A stretch of DNA of 12,499 nt from an uncultured Victivallales bacterium (GCA_903834675.1 CAILKC010000091.1:1-12499), one strand, 5' to 3'. Positions 1-8,638 are shown, counted from the first letter of the stretch. Notes: generated by a model not told the origin, from the sequence alone. Translations and numbers: made by a program.

Positions 1-1
1 A

Positions 2-847
2 CGGGACCGCGACCGGTTGCGCCATGCCGTGCTCACCAGTCTGGGTTGGCGCATGACACGCGTCTGGTCCACAGACTGGTGGCTCAGCCCGGCCAAGGAG
101 GCCGAACGATTGCACGGCGAACTGGCGCGCGCGCGCCAGGAATTCACGCTGCCGGACAGCCAGTCGAGGGTGCCAGGAGGGAACGCCCGTTTTGTCGATG
201 CGCCCGCCGGCGGCGCGGAGCCGGCTCCGGCTCTTGTTGCGGGGCTGACGCCGCTCCCGAAGGAAGTGATTGTCGACGAGAACAACGACGGCATCCCCGA
301 CTTACCGGGGCAGCGCCTCTACCGGAGTACTCCCCGGGCACCAAAGCCCCGCAGTCCGGATGAGTTCTACGCTGCACGGAGCGACACCGCCATCGCCTCC
401 ATCATCCGGCAGGTGATGGACGTCGAGGCCCCCATCCATGCCGACTTACTGGCCCGGCGAGTGGCACTGTGCTGGGGGATGGCCCGCATATCGCCACGGG
501 TGAGTGAGCGTGTCGCGGGTCTCATCCCGAGCGGGACGGTCAGGACTGGCGAAGCCGCTGGCCGGGTCTTCCTCTGGCGTGCAGACCAGGACCCGGCCAA
601 GCACGAGGGTTTCCGTGCGCCTGACCCGCGGGATGATTTTGCCCGAGAGGCTGAGCACATCTGTCCCCAAGAGGTTGCCAACGTCATGCACGAACTCCTG
701 AAGGAGCACCTCAGCATTCAGAAGGACGACCTCATCCGCGCGGCCGCCGCCACCTTCGGGGTGAAACGGGTTGGCGTGCGCGTCCGGCAGTCCATGGAAG
801 AAGGGCTTGAGCTCTATCTCCAGAAGCAGAAGACGCCAGGTGTCTGA
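2..847 (+). CDS. C-terminal part of a helicase/Vsr-like nuclease protein with DUF3320 (5' end outside window)
   Basis: The open frame runs in from the left edge with no stop, so the gene is cut at its 5' end; the TTG at 17 is not taken as the start. The first visible residues (RDRDRLR, then LGWRMTRVWSTDWW) match the end of the Vsr/MTES_1575-type endonuclease fold that follows the helicase core in DUF4011/DUF3320 proteins. Counting from TTG 17, a linker of about 70 residues follows (about 45-115), then a helical C-terminal region (about 120-270). Its segment IIRQVMDVEAPIHADLLARRV is typical of DUF3320, and a second similar helical unit lies at about 208-268. Known relatives are very large superfamily 1-like helicase/nuclease proteins, some proposed to act in defence against foreign DNA. 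That role is inferred here, because the ATPase part is not visible. The protein ends naturally at TGA 845-847 and is convergent with the vWA gene. Family assignment is from motif memory. Confidence 0.85.
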   Translation, partial: RDRDRLRHAVLTSLGWRMTRVWSTDWWLSPAKEAERLHGELARARQEFTLPDSQSRVPGGNARFVDAPAGGAEPAPALVAGLTPLPKEVIVDENNDGIPDLPGQRLYRSTPRAPKPRSPDEFYAARSDTAIASIIRQVMDVEAPIHADLLARRVALCWGMARISPRVSERVAGLIPSGTVRTGEAAGRVFLWRADQDPAKHEGFRAPDPRDDFAREAEHICPQEVANVMHELLKEHLSIQKDDLIRAAAATFGVKRVGVRVRQSMEEGLELYLQKQKTPGV

Positions 848-1182
848 TGCCCTCCATGCACCGCCATCAGGATGACGAGATGTGGTCGAAGTGCTTCCCG
901 GGGGGTGTGAGTGGTCGGTGTTGGCGGGACATGAAGGCCGCACGGAAAAGCTCGAAACAGATGCTGACACTCGCAGCGATGGCCGCAGTTATGACACGAA
1001 CGCACATCAAGGCGTGGCTCACGCGCGCTGAATCATCTTTCGTCTATGCTGAACGTAAGGTGCTGCGGGGTAAAGAAAAGGGATGCGATGGGACCCGGGA
1101 AGAAGGGCTACGGAAACAGGGGGAAACGGCAGCCTGAATCTTGGTGCCATTTGGTGCCGTTTGGCGACCTGAAGGTGGCATT
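848..1182. other. Intergenic gap between convergent genes, no convincing gene
   Basis: This 335-bp stretch separates the stop of the DUF3320 gene from the stop of the minus-strand vWA gene. A 96-codon frame starting at 847 overlaps the previous stop, but it lacks a ribosome binding site, resembles no family I know and is rich in Arg and Lys, so I do not call it. The right half is less GC-rich than the flanking genes and contains a 10-nt repeat at 1141-1170. No hairpin with a T-tract was found for either convergent transcript. Confidence 0.6.
1141..1170. repeat. Three 10-nt tandem units
   Basis: Three consecutive 10-mers, TTGGTGCCAT, TTGGTGCCGT and TTGGCGACCT, lie in a row. The first two differ at one base; the third is more diverged. 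They sit 13 bp downstream of the vWA stop codon. The function is unknown; they could be slipped-strand repeats or part of a degraded dispersed element. Confidence 0.6.
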
Positions 1183-3501
1183 TTAGGCCGTTTTTCGGGG
1201 TTTCTTTCCTGTGCTTTGAATCAGCCAAATCCGGTACTTTCGTAGCTGAAACGGGTGGAAGAGGCAGGTTTTCAGGCACGGCAGGAGGGTGGCAATGGTG
1301 CCCTCACCGCCCACCACTCTGCCCGCACATTTTGCCTCCCGGCAGCCCCACCCCAGACCCAGCAGTACCAAGGTCAGTGACACGTACGCTGGGTGCGCCC
1401 AGAGCCGTAGCCGCCGGGTCTCGGTCACCGTCCCGCGCCTCTCCTCCACGGCCGCCGCCAGTGCCTGATGCTGGTCTGCCGCAAAGCCTCGGCCGCCGGA
1501 CACTGTTGCCAGCGAGTCCAGCACTTCAGGCCGTGCCAGCTCCGTGGCGTCTTCCTGGGCTCCCGCCAGCACGTCTAGCGTCGCCAGCACGGTCGTGCCG
1601 TTCTCCAGCATGACCTCCCACCTTCCCGCCTCGGGCAAGGTTATCCGCCCGCTCAGCACCGGTGTCGAGGCGTCGCCTGACTCCAGCCGCAAGCGCACGG
1701 TTAGTCCCTGCGGATTCCGCACCGTGCAGGCCAGTGTTGCGGTCGCGGTGTCGGCGGACTCCGCCACGGGCAGGGCGTGCAGGATGATCGGCGCCCCGAC
1801 CGCCGCCGGGCTCCCTTCGACCAACAGGCGCCAGGCACTGCCTTCCGCCCGCGTGGCGCGCCGGGCCACGGCCCGCACCGCCCCTCGCCAGAAGCGTGCA
1901 TGCGCCTCGCCCTCAGCCGCCGCCCGCCAGCGCCAGAGGTCGTCGGAACCGATGTAGAGGACGCGACCGAGGCCCGTGCGGCTGAACACCAGCAGCGGCA
2001 AACTCAGGTTCTCCCCGCTCTCGTCCGGCAGCGTTGCCAACACCATGCCGCCGGACAGCGCCTGGCCGCAACGGCTGAAATGGTGCAACCCCGGCAGGCG
2101 CTGCCAGGCCTCGGCGTCGCCTTCGGGCGCATCCCCCAGCGCCAGGATGCCACTTTCCCAGGCCTCTGCCGTCAACCGCGGTTGGAAGGCTGTGCGGGTG
2201 CGCACCTGCTCGTCGGTAGCCGCAGGGCGGACCGGCAGGATCGCCCGCAGCGGGCTCTGCGACCAGGCGGTCGGGCCGGCCCCGCTTCCCGGCAGCAGGA
2301 CCAGCCCCAGCCCTGCCGCTTCGACTCCACGCGCCAGGTCTGTTGCCGCCGGTTCGGGCAACTCTTCTGCCGCGGCGCCAAAGCGCACCGCACCCAGGAT
2401 CACCACGTCGTAATCCGCGAGGGCGTTCCAAGCGGGGAACTCCAGCAGCCGGTCGCGACTCGAGTCGTCCGCCGCGGCGTCCTCGCCCCGCAGATCTGGC
2501 GGCAAGGTCGCGTCGCGGTGCCGAACGCGGTCAAGAAGAAGGGTCTGGACCTGCAGGGCGGGGTCGGCCCGCAACGCCCGCAGCGCCGCGCGGAACTCCC
2601 AGCGCGGCCGGTCTTCGACCAGCAGGACCCGGCGCGGCTCGCGGTCGACCTGGACGGCTGCCGACAGCGCCTTGTCCTCCGGCGAGGCGTCGCCCGGCGG
2701 CACCGGCAGCGCCAGCGTCAGCGTGGCGCGGCCGGGTGTCCGTGGTCGCCAGCGCAGGCTCTCCCAGCGCTCACTGTGGGCCGATAGGGTCACTTGTCGC
2801 GCCGCTACTCGGGAGCCTGCCTCGCTCAGCACGAGCTCGCCCGACCACGGTTCCGGCAGGGTGTTCACGATCTTGGCGCCCACTACCAGGGTGTCACCCA
2901 GCGCGACTCGCGCTGGCACACTGAGCTCAGCCAGACGCAGGGTGGGCAGTGGCTCAGACCTGCCGAAGCATACGGAGAACACCGGGACGCCCGCCGCGGC
3001 CGCGGCGAAGGCCGCATCGCGGGGGTCTGCCCCGGCATTCCAGGCACCGTCGCTGAGCAGTACCAGCACGGCGGGTTGGCGCGCGAGTGCCGCGGTCAGG
3101 GCGGCATGAAGATCGCTGGCGCCGCCCGAACCGGGCCGCGCGCCGAAGCTGGTCTCAGCCACCAGCCCTTGCCGCTCGAGGCTCGCGCGCAGCGCCTGGG
3201 CCAGGCGGCTCGCCGCGGCGGCGCGGGTCGTACCTGCGGCATCGGCATCGGGTGCCTGCATGCTGCCTGAGCCGTCCACCAGCAGCACCGCTGAGCCGCG
3301 TCGGCTCAGCGTGGTCACGACCCTTTCGGGCCGCAACGCCAGGCCCAGCGCCAGGATCAATCCCAAGGCCTGCAGCACACGTCCCAGGCGTTCCCACACA
3401 CACTCCTGTCGCGAGGCCCGGAACGCGAGCGCGGCCAGGATCGCCAGACCGGGCGCTGCCGCCAGAACCCACCAGGAGCCGGAGCCTTCCCAGGCGCTCA
3501 T
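1183..3501 (-). CDS. Membrane protein with vWA domain and glutamine-amidotransferase-like region
   Basis: This 772-residue protein has two N-terminal membrane segments (about residues 10-27 and 43-57). A vWA domain follows with an intact metal-ion-dependent adhesion site, DGSGSM, at 76-81 and the conserved LLSDG strand at 148-152. The central part (about 285-450, including DYDVVILGAVRF and a Gly-rich LVLLPGSGAG stretch) resembles the class I glutamine-amidotransferase-like fold of such proteins; I saw no catalytic Cys to support enzyme activity. One membrane segment lies near the C terminus (about 705-720). The start ATG (3501-3499) overlaps the stop of the BatA-like gene as ATGA, and a GGGAG lies 9 nt upstream. 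About 50 residues follow the last membrane segment, ending in a basic KKPRKTA; in proteins of this type I expect only a short tail there, so the native stop may have been lost. It probably works in the envelope with the DUF58 and BatA-like partners; the exact role is unknown. Confidence 0.9.
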   Translation of the reverse strand: MSAWEGSGSWWVLAAAPGLAILAALAFRASRQECVWERLGRVLQALGLILALGLALRPERVVTTLSRRGSAVLLVDGSGSMQAPDADAAGTTRAAAASRLAQALRASLERQGLVAETSFGARPGSGGASDLHAALTAALARQPAVLVLLSDGAWNAGADPRDAAFAAAAAGVPVFSVCFGRSEPLPTLRLAELSVPARVALGDTLVVGAKIVNTLPEPWSGELVLSEAGSRVAARQVTLSAHSERWESLRWRPRTPGRATLTLALPVPPGDASPEDKALSAAVQVDREPRRVLLVEDRPRWEFRAALRALRADPALQVQTLLLDRVRHRDATLPPDLRGEDAAADDSSRDRLLEFPAWNALADYDVVILGAVRFGAAAEELPEPAATDLARGVEAAGLGLVLLPGSGAGPTAWSQSPLRAILPVRPAATDEQVRTRTAFQPRLTAEAWESGILALGDAPEGDAEAWQRLPGLHHFSRCGQALSGGMVLATLPDESGENLSLPLLVFSRTGLGRVLYIGSDDLWRWRAAAEGEAHARFWRGAVRAVARRATRAEGSAWRLLVEGSPAAVGAPIILHALPVAESADTATATLACTVRNPQGLTVRLRLESGDASTPVLSGRITLPEAGRWEVMLENGTTVLATLDVLAGAQEDATELARPEVLDSLATVSGGRGFAADQHQALAAAVEERRGTVTETRRLRLWAHPAYVSLTLVLLGLGWGCREAKCAGRVVGGEGTIATLLPCLKTCLFHPFQLRKYRIWLIQSTGKKPRKTA

Positions 3502-5417
3502 AGGAGTGGCCTCCCGGCGCGTGCAAGCAGCAGGTCCAGGCCCAGCAAGACCAGGGTGGCATAGAGCAGGACTGCCGAGCCTTCGCGCGAGGCCATGGTC
3601 GCCACGGCAGAGTCCTCTACCAACGTCGCCCCCACCAGGTTGCGGAGCTCGGCAACACTCACGACGGTGGTATCATCGCAGAGCGCGGGGCGCTCCAGGA
3701 CCAAGGTCTTCTCGGCACCGTTGCCAGTGGGCTGGGTACGCAGGATGCCCATCTTCAGACCGGCGTTCTGATCTGCGTCGGCTGTGGCGGGCAGCACCCC
3801 GCGCCGGGCCGGATCGGGCGGCAGGAGGCCACACTCGCGGCGTTCGACCGGGTCCAGGCGGCTGGCGCCTGCCGCTAGCAGTCGCTGCAACAACGGCACC
3901 AGGACAACCCCGTCGGCCAGGTTCGACGCTTTCGGATCCAGTGAGGCCGCGCACCACACCACGGCGCCGTGCCCCGCCCCGGCCTGCACCAGCAGCGGTC
4001 GGCCGTCAGCCCACGTCGCCAGAACCGCCCCGCCGCGGAGTACGCTGGGATTGCGAGCCCAGAGATGGTCCAGCGGCAGACCCTGGCAGAGGCCATTGGC
4101 GCTCTCGACGCTACGGCCCGCCAGCGCCTCAGCGCCGGCGAGCGGGGCCGGGTCGCGGCTCACCCCCATCCAGGTCGCGGTTGCTTCGCCCCGGTCAGGC
4201 AGGATAAACACCATGCCGCCGGACTCGACCAACGTCTGCAGCGCCGCCCGGGCGCTCTCCGTCTGGGGCAAGCGCTCGAGGACCACCAGCGCGGTGTCGG
4301 CGAGGGCGTCCGCATTCATAGCCTCAGCCTCGCCCAGCCGAGCGCCGCGCCAGGGGTCAGTCGGGTCTGGCGCCAGGGCGGCGGCGGCCAGCCGTGTGCC
4401 GACCGGGTCGCGGCAGGCGATGAGCGCGCGTTGCGGCCGACGTCTGCCGATCGCGAAGTACGCCGTGTTGTCGGCCGGGTTGGCATCGTCTGGAAGGCGG
4501 ATGTCCCCGAGACAGGCCGCGTCACCCGTCGCCCCGATGGGCAGTTCCTGAACCACGGCAGCGCCCGGCCAAGGTGCGATGGAGAAGGTGGATTCCTTCC
4601 CGTCGAGTCGCAGCGTCAGCCCGACCGGCTGGCCGCTGCGACCGCGGACCACGACCCGTACCCCGGCCGCGCCGGTAGCCTCATCCCGAGCACTGGCTAC
4701 CACCCGCAGGGAAAGGTTTTCGCTGCGGCTCGCTGGGGGTCGGAACCAGCGCACCCGGAGGCGGTCACGCTGGCGGTCAAGACGCTGGCGGAGTCCTGGC
4801 CAGGCCGGGTGCGTGGGCTGCCAGGCTGAGCGCAGGTTGTCTGTCCCGAGCCAGATTTCGGCGCTACCCGTGGCGTCTGTGTCAAGGCGGTCGAGAGCCA
4901 GAGTGAGGCCGCGGGGCAGGTCGCTGACGAGGTCAAGGGCGCTCAGTCCTGGATAGGTAGCCAAGCGGCGCCCGTCCACCTGCAGAGTCGTCCCGCGCTC
5001 GGGGTCCACCACCAGCAGGCGCGCGGCATCGGTCAGCGGCAGGGCTCGGCGTTGCATGGTTTCGATCACAGCCTGCCGCTGGGTCTTGCCGTCAGCTCCC
5101 CGCGCCCCCAGCGCCGGGGAGCGATCCAGGCAGACAACGAGCACCTCCGCGGCGCCGCCCCCCCACCACCAAGCCCCCGGCCAAACCAGCGGTCGGGCCG
5201 CCCCCAGCGTCAGGCAGAGCAGTGCCGCAACCCGCAGCAGCGCTTGCAGAAGCCGTCGCCAGCGCCGCCAACGCCGGCTTTGCGCGGCGGCTTCGACCAG
5301 GAAGCGAGCGGCGCCCCACGCCACGATGCGGCCACGGCGCGGTCGCAGCAGCAGAGACAACAGCGGTAAGGCTACCAACGGCAGCAACCACAGGACGCCA
5401 GGATTCAGGAAGATCAT
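3498..5417 (-). CDS. BatA-like (aerotolerance regulator N-terminal) membrane protein with degenerate vWA domain
   Basis: This 639-residue protein begins with the typical BatA N-terminal region: a first membrane segment at about 5-24 (MIFLNPGVLWLLPLVALPLL), a basic patch with WGAARFL, an Arg/Trp-rich cytoplasmic stretch (47-55) and a second membrane segment at about 57-77. The next strand, VVCLDRSPAL (95-104), sits where the vWA metal site belongs, but the third ligand position is Ala102 rather than Ser, so metal binding is doubtful. The middle holds an amidotransferase-like region, and the protein ends in a further membrane segment (LLYATLVLLGLDLLLARAG). Start and stop overlap the DUF58 gene and the vWA gene by 4 nt each, which implies translational coupling. 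Such proteins accompany MoxR ATPases and DUF58 proteins in many bacteria; the name comes from Bacteroides aerotolerance genes, and the function here is not established. Confidence 0.9.
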   Translation of the reverse strand: MIFLNPGVLWLLPLVALPLLSLLLRPRRGRIVAWGAARFLVEAAAQSRRWRRWRRLLQALLRVAALLCLTLGAARPLVWPGAWWWGGGAAEVLVVCLDRSPALGARGADGKTQRQAVIETMQRRALPLTDAARLLVVDPERGTTLQVDGRRLATYPGLSALDLVSDLPRGLTLALDRLDTDATGSAEIWLGTDNLRSAWQPTHPAWPGLRQRLDRQRDRLRVRWFRPPASRSENLSLRVVASARDEATGAAGVRVVVRGRSGQPVGLTLRLDGKESTFSIAPWPGAAVVQELPIGATGDAACLGDIRLPDDANPADNTAYFAIGRRRPQRALIACRDPVGTRLAAAALAPDPTDPWRGARLGEAEAMNADALADTALVVLERLPQTESARAALQTLVESGGMVFILPDRGEATATWMGVSRDPAPLAGAEALAGRSVESANGLCQGLPLDHLWARNPSVLRGGAVLATWADGRPLLVQAGAGHGAVVWCAASLDPKASNLADGVVLVPLLQRLLAAGASRLDPVERRECGLLPPDPARRGVLPATADADQNAGLKMGILRTQPTGNGAEKTLVLERPALCDDTTVVSVAELRNLVGATLVEDSAVATMASREGSAVLLYATLVLLGLDLLLARAGRPLL

Positions 5418-6334
5418 GCCCGTCTTCCCTCGCTCCCGAGTTGCGGCCCACCACCCAGAAAACGCTCCAGAATGACTCTGGGCTCATTCGTCGTGCCGAG
5501 CGGCAGCACCCGAATGCCACGCGCGGCGCAACCCGCCTCGAGACGCTCCTGGTGGGCCGCCCAGCGCCGCCGGTAACCCGGGCCCACCGCCGCCACCTCG
5601 ACCGTAGTCGTCGGGCCGCCCTCAAGATCCTCGAAGCGAACCGTGCCCGCGAAGTCGAGATCCTCTTCGCGTGGGTCGCGCACCAGGAACAGGCTCACGT
5701 CATGACCCCGATGTGCCAGCCATCCCAGCCGCGACACGAGGGCCTCGGGGTCGCAGAAGCCATCGCTGAAGACGAGCACCAGGCCGCGGCGATGCAGGCG
5801 GCCTGCCAGTCCGGCGATAGTCGCGGCCGGATCGGCGTCACCGGCCGGCCGCAACGCCGACAGCGCCGCCGCCATGATGCCGACGTGCCGCGCGGCCCGC
5901 CGCGGGGCGATGTCGACTGGCGGCGCCCCCCCCAGGCTCAACATCCCGACCGCGTCGCCTTGCCGCACCAGCAGCGCGGCCAGCACCGCCGCCACCTCGC
6001 AGGCGGCCTCCAGCTTGGTGCGCGATCCCGAGCCATAGCCCATCGAACCCGTCGCATCCACCACGATCCGGCAGACGAGACTGGACTCGGTCTCCGATTC
6101 CTTGACGTAGAAGCGGTCGGAACGCCCGTACACGCGCCAATCCACCCGGGTCACGTCGTCGCCCGGAGAGTAACGTCGGTAGGCCGAAAATTCGATGCCT
6201 ACACCCCGGTGCAACCCCCGGTGGATGCCCGCAAAGCCACCCTCCATGGGCAGCCGCGAACGCACCGGAAAGGCGGCAAAGCGCCGCACCAGTTCCGGGT
6301 CGGGCAAGACGCGATTGTGTGGGGCAGCGGCCAT
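5414..6334 (-). CDS. DUF58 domain-containing protein
   Basis: This 306-residue protein carries the DUF58 signature YSPGDDVTRVDWRVYGRSD at 55-73, followed by FYVKESE (75-81). A vWA-like fold comes next, with DATGSM at 93-98 in the metal-site position (Thr in place of the first Ser). No membrane segment is evident, so it is probably cytoplasmic, associated with the membrane partners encoded after it. The start at 6334 is supported by AAGGAG 7 nt upstream. DUF58 proteins are normally encoded directly downstream of a MoxR AAA+ ATPase; here the preceding gene is instead a secreted carbohydrate-type protein 46 bp upstream, with no visible terminator between them. The stop overlaps the BatA-like start (ATGA). 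Confidence 0.92.
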   Translation of the reverse strand: MAAAPHNRVLPDPELVRRFAAFPVRSRLPMEGGFAGIHRGLHRGVGIEFSAYRRYSPGDDVTRVDWRVYGRSDRFYVKESETESSLVCRIVVDATGSMGYGSGSRTKLEAACEVAAVLAALLVRQGDAVGMLSLGGAPPVDIAPRRAARHVGIMAAALSALRPAGDADPAATIAGLAGRLHRRGLVLVFSDGFCDPEALVSRLGWLAHRGHDVSLFLVRDPREEDLDFAGTVRFEDLEGGPTTTVEVAAVGPGYRRRWAAHQERLEAGCAARGIRVLPLGTTNEPRVILERFLGGGPQLGSEGRRA

Positions 6335-6341
6335 CGCCTGG

Positions 6342-6347
6342 CTCCTT
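6342..6347 (-). promoter_or_regulatory. Ribosome binding site of the DUF58 gene
   Basis: AAGGAG on the minus strand lies 7 nt before ATG 6334-6332. It fixes this start and shows that the gene is translated independently of the gene ending at 6381. Confidence 0.75.
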
Positions 6348-6380
6348 CGGCAAGCAACGGTTTCATAGCCACAAACGTCA

Positions 6381-8633
6381 TCACGGGCTGACCGTCACCT
6401 TCACCCGCTGCACGTAGAGCACGCAGCGGTTGGTGTTCGGGCCGATCTCGAGGCATTGCAGGCGATGGACGTCGGCGGAGGCAAACGGCAGGCCGGTGGC
6501 GGTGGCGCCATCCACGCTCAGGTCGAAGGTGGCGGTCTTGAAGTCCGCGCGGATGCGCACATTGGTCCAGGCGTCGGGCTTGAAGCGGATGCCAGGTATC
6601 TCGACGTGGGTTTCACGCCAGTACTTGACCTTACCGTCCGGGAAGAAGCGGACGTGGAAGGCGCGGCGGTCGTGGTCGCCGACGCGGTTGTCATAGGCAT
6701 CGATGTCAGAGCAGAGGCCGATGGTCGATGGCACCAGGATGCGGGCTTCGACGGTGACCACGCTGCAGCTCGTATCCCCGACATCCCGGGGGCGCAGTTT
6801 GATCCAGGCGCGGCCCCCCTGTGCCATCGTCTCGTCGCGGCGTTCTACCTTCAGGTAGGGTACCTGGCCCGGTTTGCCGCTGCCTGGGGGTTCGTCGTTG
6901 AGCACCTGAACGCGGTCCGGGCTGCCCTCGGACACGGCCCAGCCGTCATCGCCATCGCCCTTGCCGGGATTGAGGTTCTCGAGGGTTGGGGAGGTGCCTG
7001 CGGGCACGCTGCTGAAGTCGTCCTCGAGGACGGTGAAGGGGGTACGGGCCGGGTCCTTTGGCGGGATGTAACCGGTCCGGGCCAGGTCGGGCCGCGGGGG
7101 TTCGGGCTCGAAGGGCACAAACTGGAAGGCGTAGAGATCGGCGTCGCGCAGGCGAAAGCGCAGGCGGATGGGGCGGCCGGAGAGGGCACGCAGGTCGCTA
7201 CCGCAGGCCTGCCAGCGCACGATCTGCCGCAGTCGGTCGCAGAAGATGGGCGGGCACTCGTCGAGAGTGTGGCCCGGCAACGGCGTGCCATCGGCCCCCT
7301 GGACCTCCACCTGCACCGAGCCGAAGGCGCTGGTCTCGAGGTTGAGCGCCAGGCTGCCGCCCTGGAATCGGAGCATGCGGGTGAGTACCTCGCCGCCGGC
7401 ATAGGGTGCCGTGCCCGAGACGAAGCCGTCCACTCGCAGGGTGTAGCGCCGGAAGCTGGTGGCGCCCCCTTCCCAGTAGTTCTCGGTGCCGTAGAGACTG
7501 ATCTCGCGCGGCGCATCGCCGAACCCAGAAACGGTCTCGACCATCCCCCAGAACACGAAGTTGTCGCCGTAGACCCAGGAGCCGCTCTGCTTCGGGCCAG
7601 GTCGCAGAAAGGCTTCGCTCCAGCGCCGAAAACTGAGGCCATCGCGGCTGCTCATGAACACCGCATCGGTCACCGTGGTGCCATAGCGCGGGTGGGACGT
7701 GGCCCGTGCGGCGCGCTCCTCGACGCCGGGCAGATCGAGCAGCGGCTCGGACCAGCCGCGGTCGCAGTAACGCATGGGGAAGCCCATGAACAGGTGCGGC
7801 GCCCGGTAGTAGGGCTGTATCTGGTTGGTGTAGAGGGCCATGGTCGGGCTGTCGGGGTACTGCAGCCACTGCGGTTTCGGGAAGTTGAGGATGTCCTGGC
7901 TCACGGCCGTGAGGACGTCACGGACCTCGCCGTTGAAACCGCGGTGGTACAGGCGGTACTCGCCCCGGAGGGTGTCCCAGAAGACGAGGTTCTGCGAGTC
8001 GAAAGCGCCGACGGTTTGGATGGCCTTCTCGCTGAGCACGCGGAAGCTGACCCCATCGGCTGAGCCGAGCGCGTAGAGCCCATTGGGCTTGTCGCCGAAG
8101 GCGATGATCTTGTAACGCTGGTCTGGCGGGCAGGCCGGGTTGGCATCTTTGAACACGGCCGTGTGGGCCGGGCAACCGCCGAAGGCGGCCATCATGGCGG
8201 GGTCCAGCACGATGTTATTGGCTTTCGATCCCTGCCACTCGATTTGGCCCAGTTCCGGGCGGCGCCAGGTGATCCCGTCGTCACTCTCGGCGTAGCAGAG
8301 CACCCACGGGTGTGGTTCGCGGACCTCGGCGGGTTTGCCGCCATGCTTGTAGTGGCCCCCGCGGTAGTACATGCGGTAGAGGTTGCCATCCTGGAAAACG
8401 CTCTGGTAGCCGCTGGCATTTCCTTCCCACGGCGCATCCGTGGTGAAGACGACCTCACGGGGCACGGGGCGATGCAGGTCTAACCGGGCAGCGCCGCTCA
8501 GGGACTCGATGAGGGCGTCATCGACGAGTAGCTCCAGGCGCGAGCCGATGTCGATCGGCGCCTCGGCGGCCAGTGCGGATACCGCACACAGTGGGGCCGC
8601 AGCCAGGCTGGCTGCTATCTGTCTCATCAGCAT
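6381..8633 (-). CDS. Secreted beta-propeller (GH32/43-like) protein with C-terminal jelly-roll-like domain
   Basis: This 750-residue protein has an N-terminal signal peptide with a hydrophobic Ala/Leu core and a likely cleavage after SALAA (residue 23), so it is exported. The mature protein starts with the segment RLELLVDDALIE (32-43), followed by PWEGNASGY (68-76) and YRMYYRGGHY (86-95), a pattern I know from uncharacterised secreted proteins of Planctomycetota and relatives, which resemble the five-bladed propeller fold of GH32/GH43/GH68. Repeated blade-like motifs (YAESDDGITWRRPE, FMSSRDGLSFRRW) support this. From about residue 536 (LEDDFSS) to the end, the composition and the FDLSVDG segment suggest a concanavalin/LamG-like jelly roll, possibly carbohydrate-binding. 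Catalytic residues cannot be assigned, so it may bind rather than cleave. The start at 8633 has GGAGG 5 nt upstream; the ATG at 8627 is an alternative. It is divergent from the oxidoreductase gene and may be co-transcribed with DUF58 downstream. Confidence 0.85.
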   Translation of the reverse strand: MLMRQIAASLAAAPLCAVSALAAEAPIDIGSRLELLVDDALIESLSGAARLDLHRPVPREVVFTTDAPWEGNASGYQSVFQDGNLYRMYYRGGHYKHGGKPAEVREPHPWVLCYAESDDGITWRRPELGQIEWQGSKANNIVLDPAMMAAFGGCPAHTAVFKDANPACPPDQRYKIIAFGDKPNGLYALGSADGVSFRVLSEKAIQTVGAFDSQNLVFWDTLRGEYRLYHRGFNGEVRDVLTAVSQDILNFPKPQWLQYPDSPTMALYTNQIQPYYRAPHLFMGFPMRYCDRGWSEPLLDLPGVEERAARATSHPRYGTTVTDAVFMSSRDGLSFRRWSEAFLRPGPKQSGSWVYGDNFVFWGMVETVSGFGDAPREISLYGTENYWEGGATSFRRYTLRVDGFVSGTAPYAGGEVLTRMLRFQGGSLALNLETSAFGSVQVEVQGADGTPLPGHTLDECPPIFCDRLRQIVRWQACGSDLRALSGRPIRLRFRLRDADLYAFQFVPFEPEPPRPDLARTGYIPPKDPARTPFTVLEDDFSSVPAGTSPTLENLNPGKGDGDDGWAVSEGSPDRVQVLNDEPPGSGKPGQVPYLKVERRDETMAQGGRAWIKLRPRDVGDTSCSVVTVEARILVPSTIGLCSDIDAYDNRVGDHDRRAFHVRFFPDGKVKYWRETHVEIPGIRFKPDAWTNVRIRADFKTATFDLSVDGATATGLPFASADVHRLQCLEIGPNTNRCVLYVQRVKVTVSP

Positions 8634-8638
8634 GGTCT

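Noticed and set aside
847..1137. A 96-codon plus-strand frame starting at the stop of the DUF3320 gene (ATG overlapping TGA)
   Set aside because: No ribosome binding site, Arg/Lys-rich random-looking composition and no resemblance to a known family.
6456..8063. A 535-codon plus-strand frame opposite the secreted propeller gene
   Set aside because: Antisense by-product of high GC; the minus-strand gene has a signal peptide, a ribosome site and family motifs.
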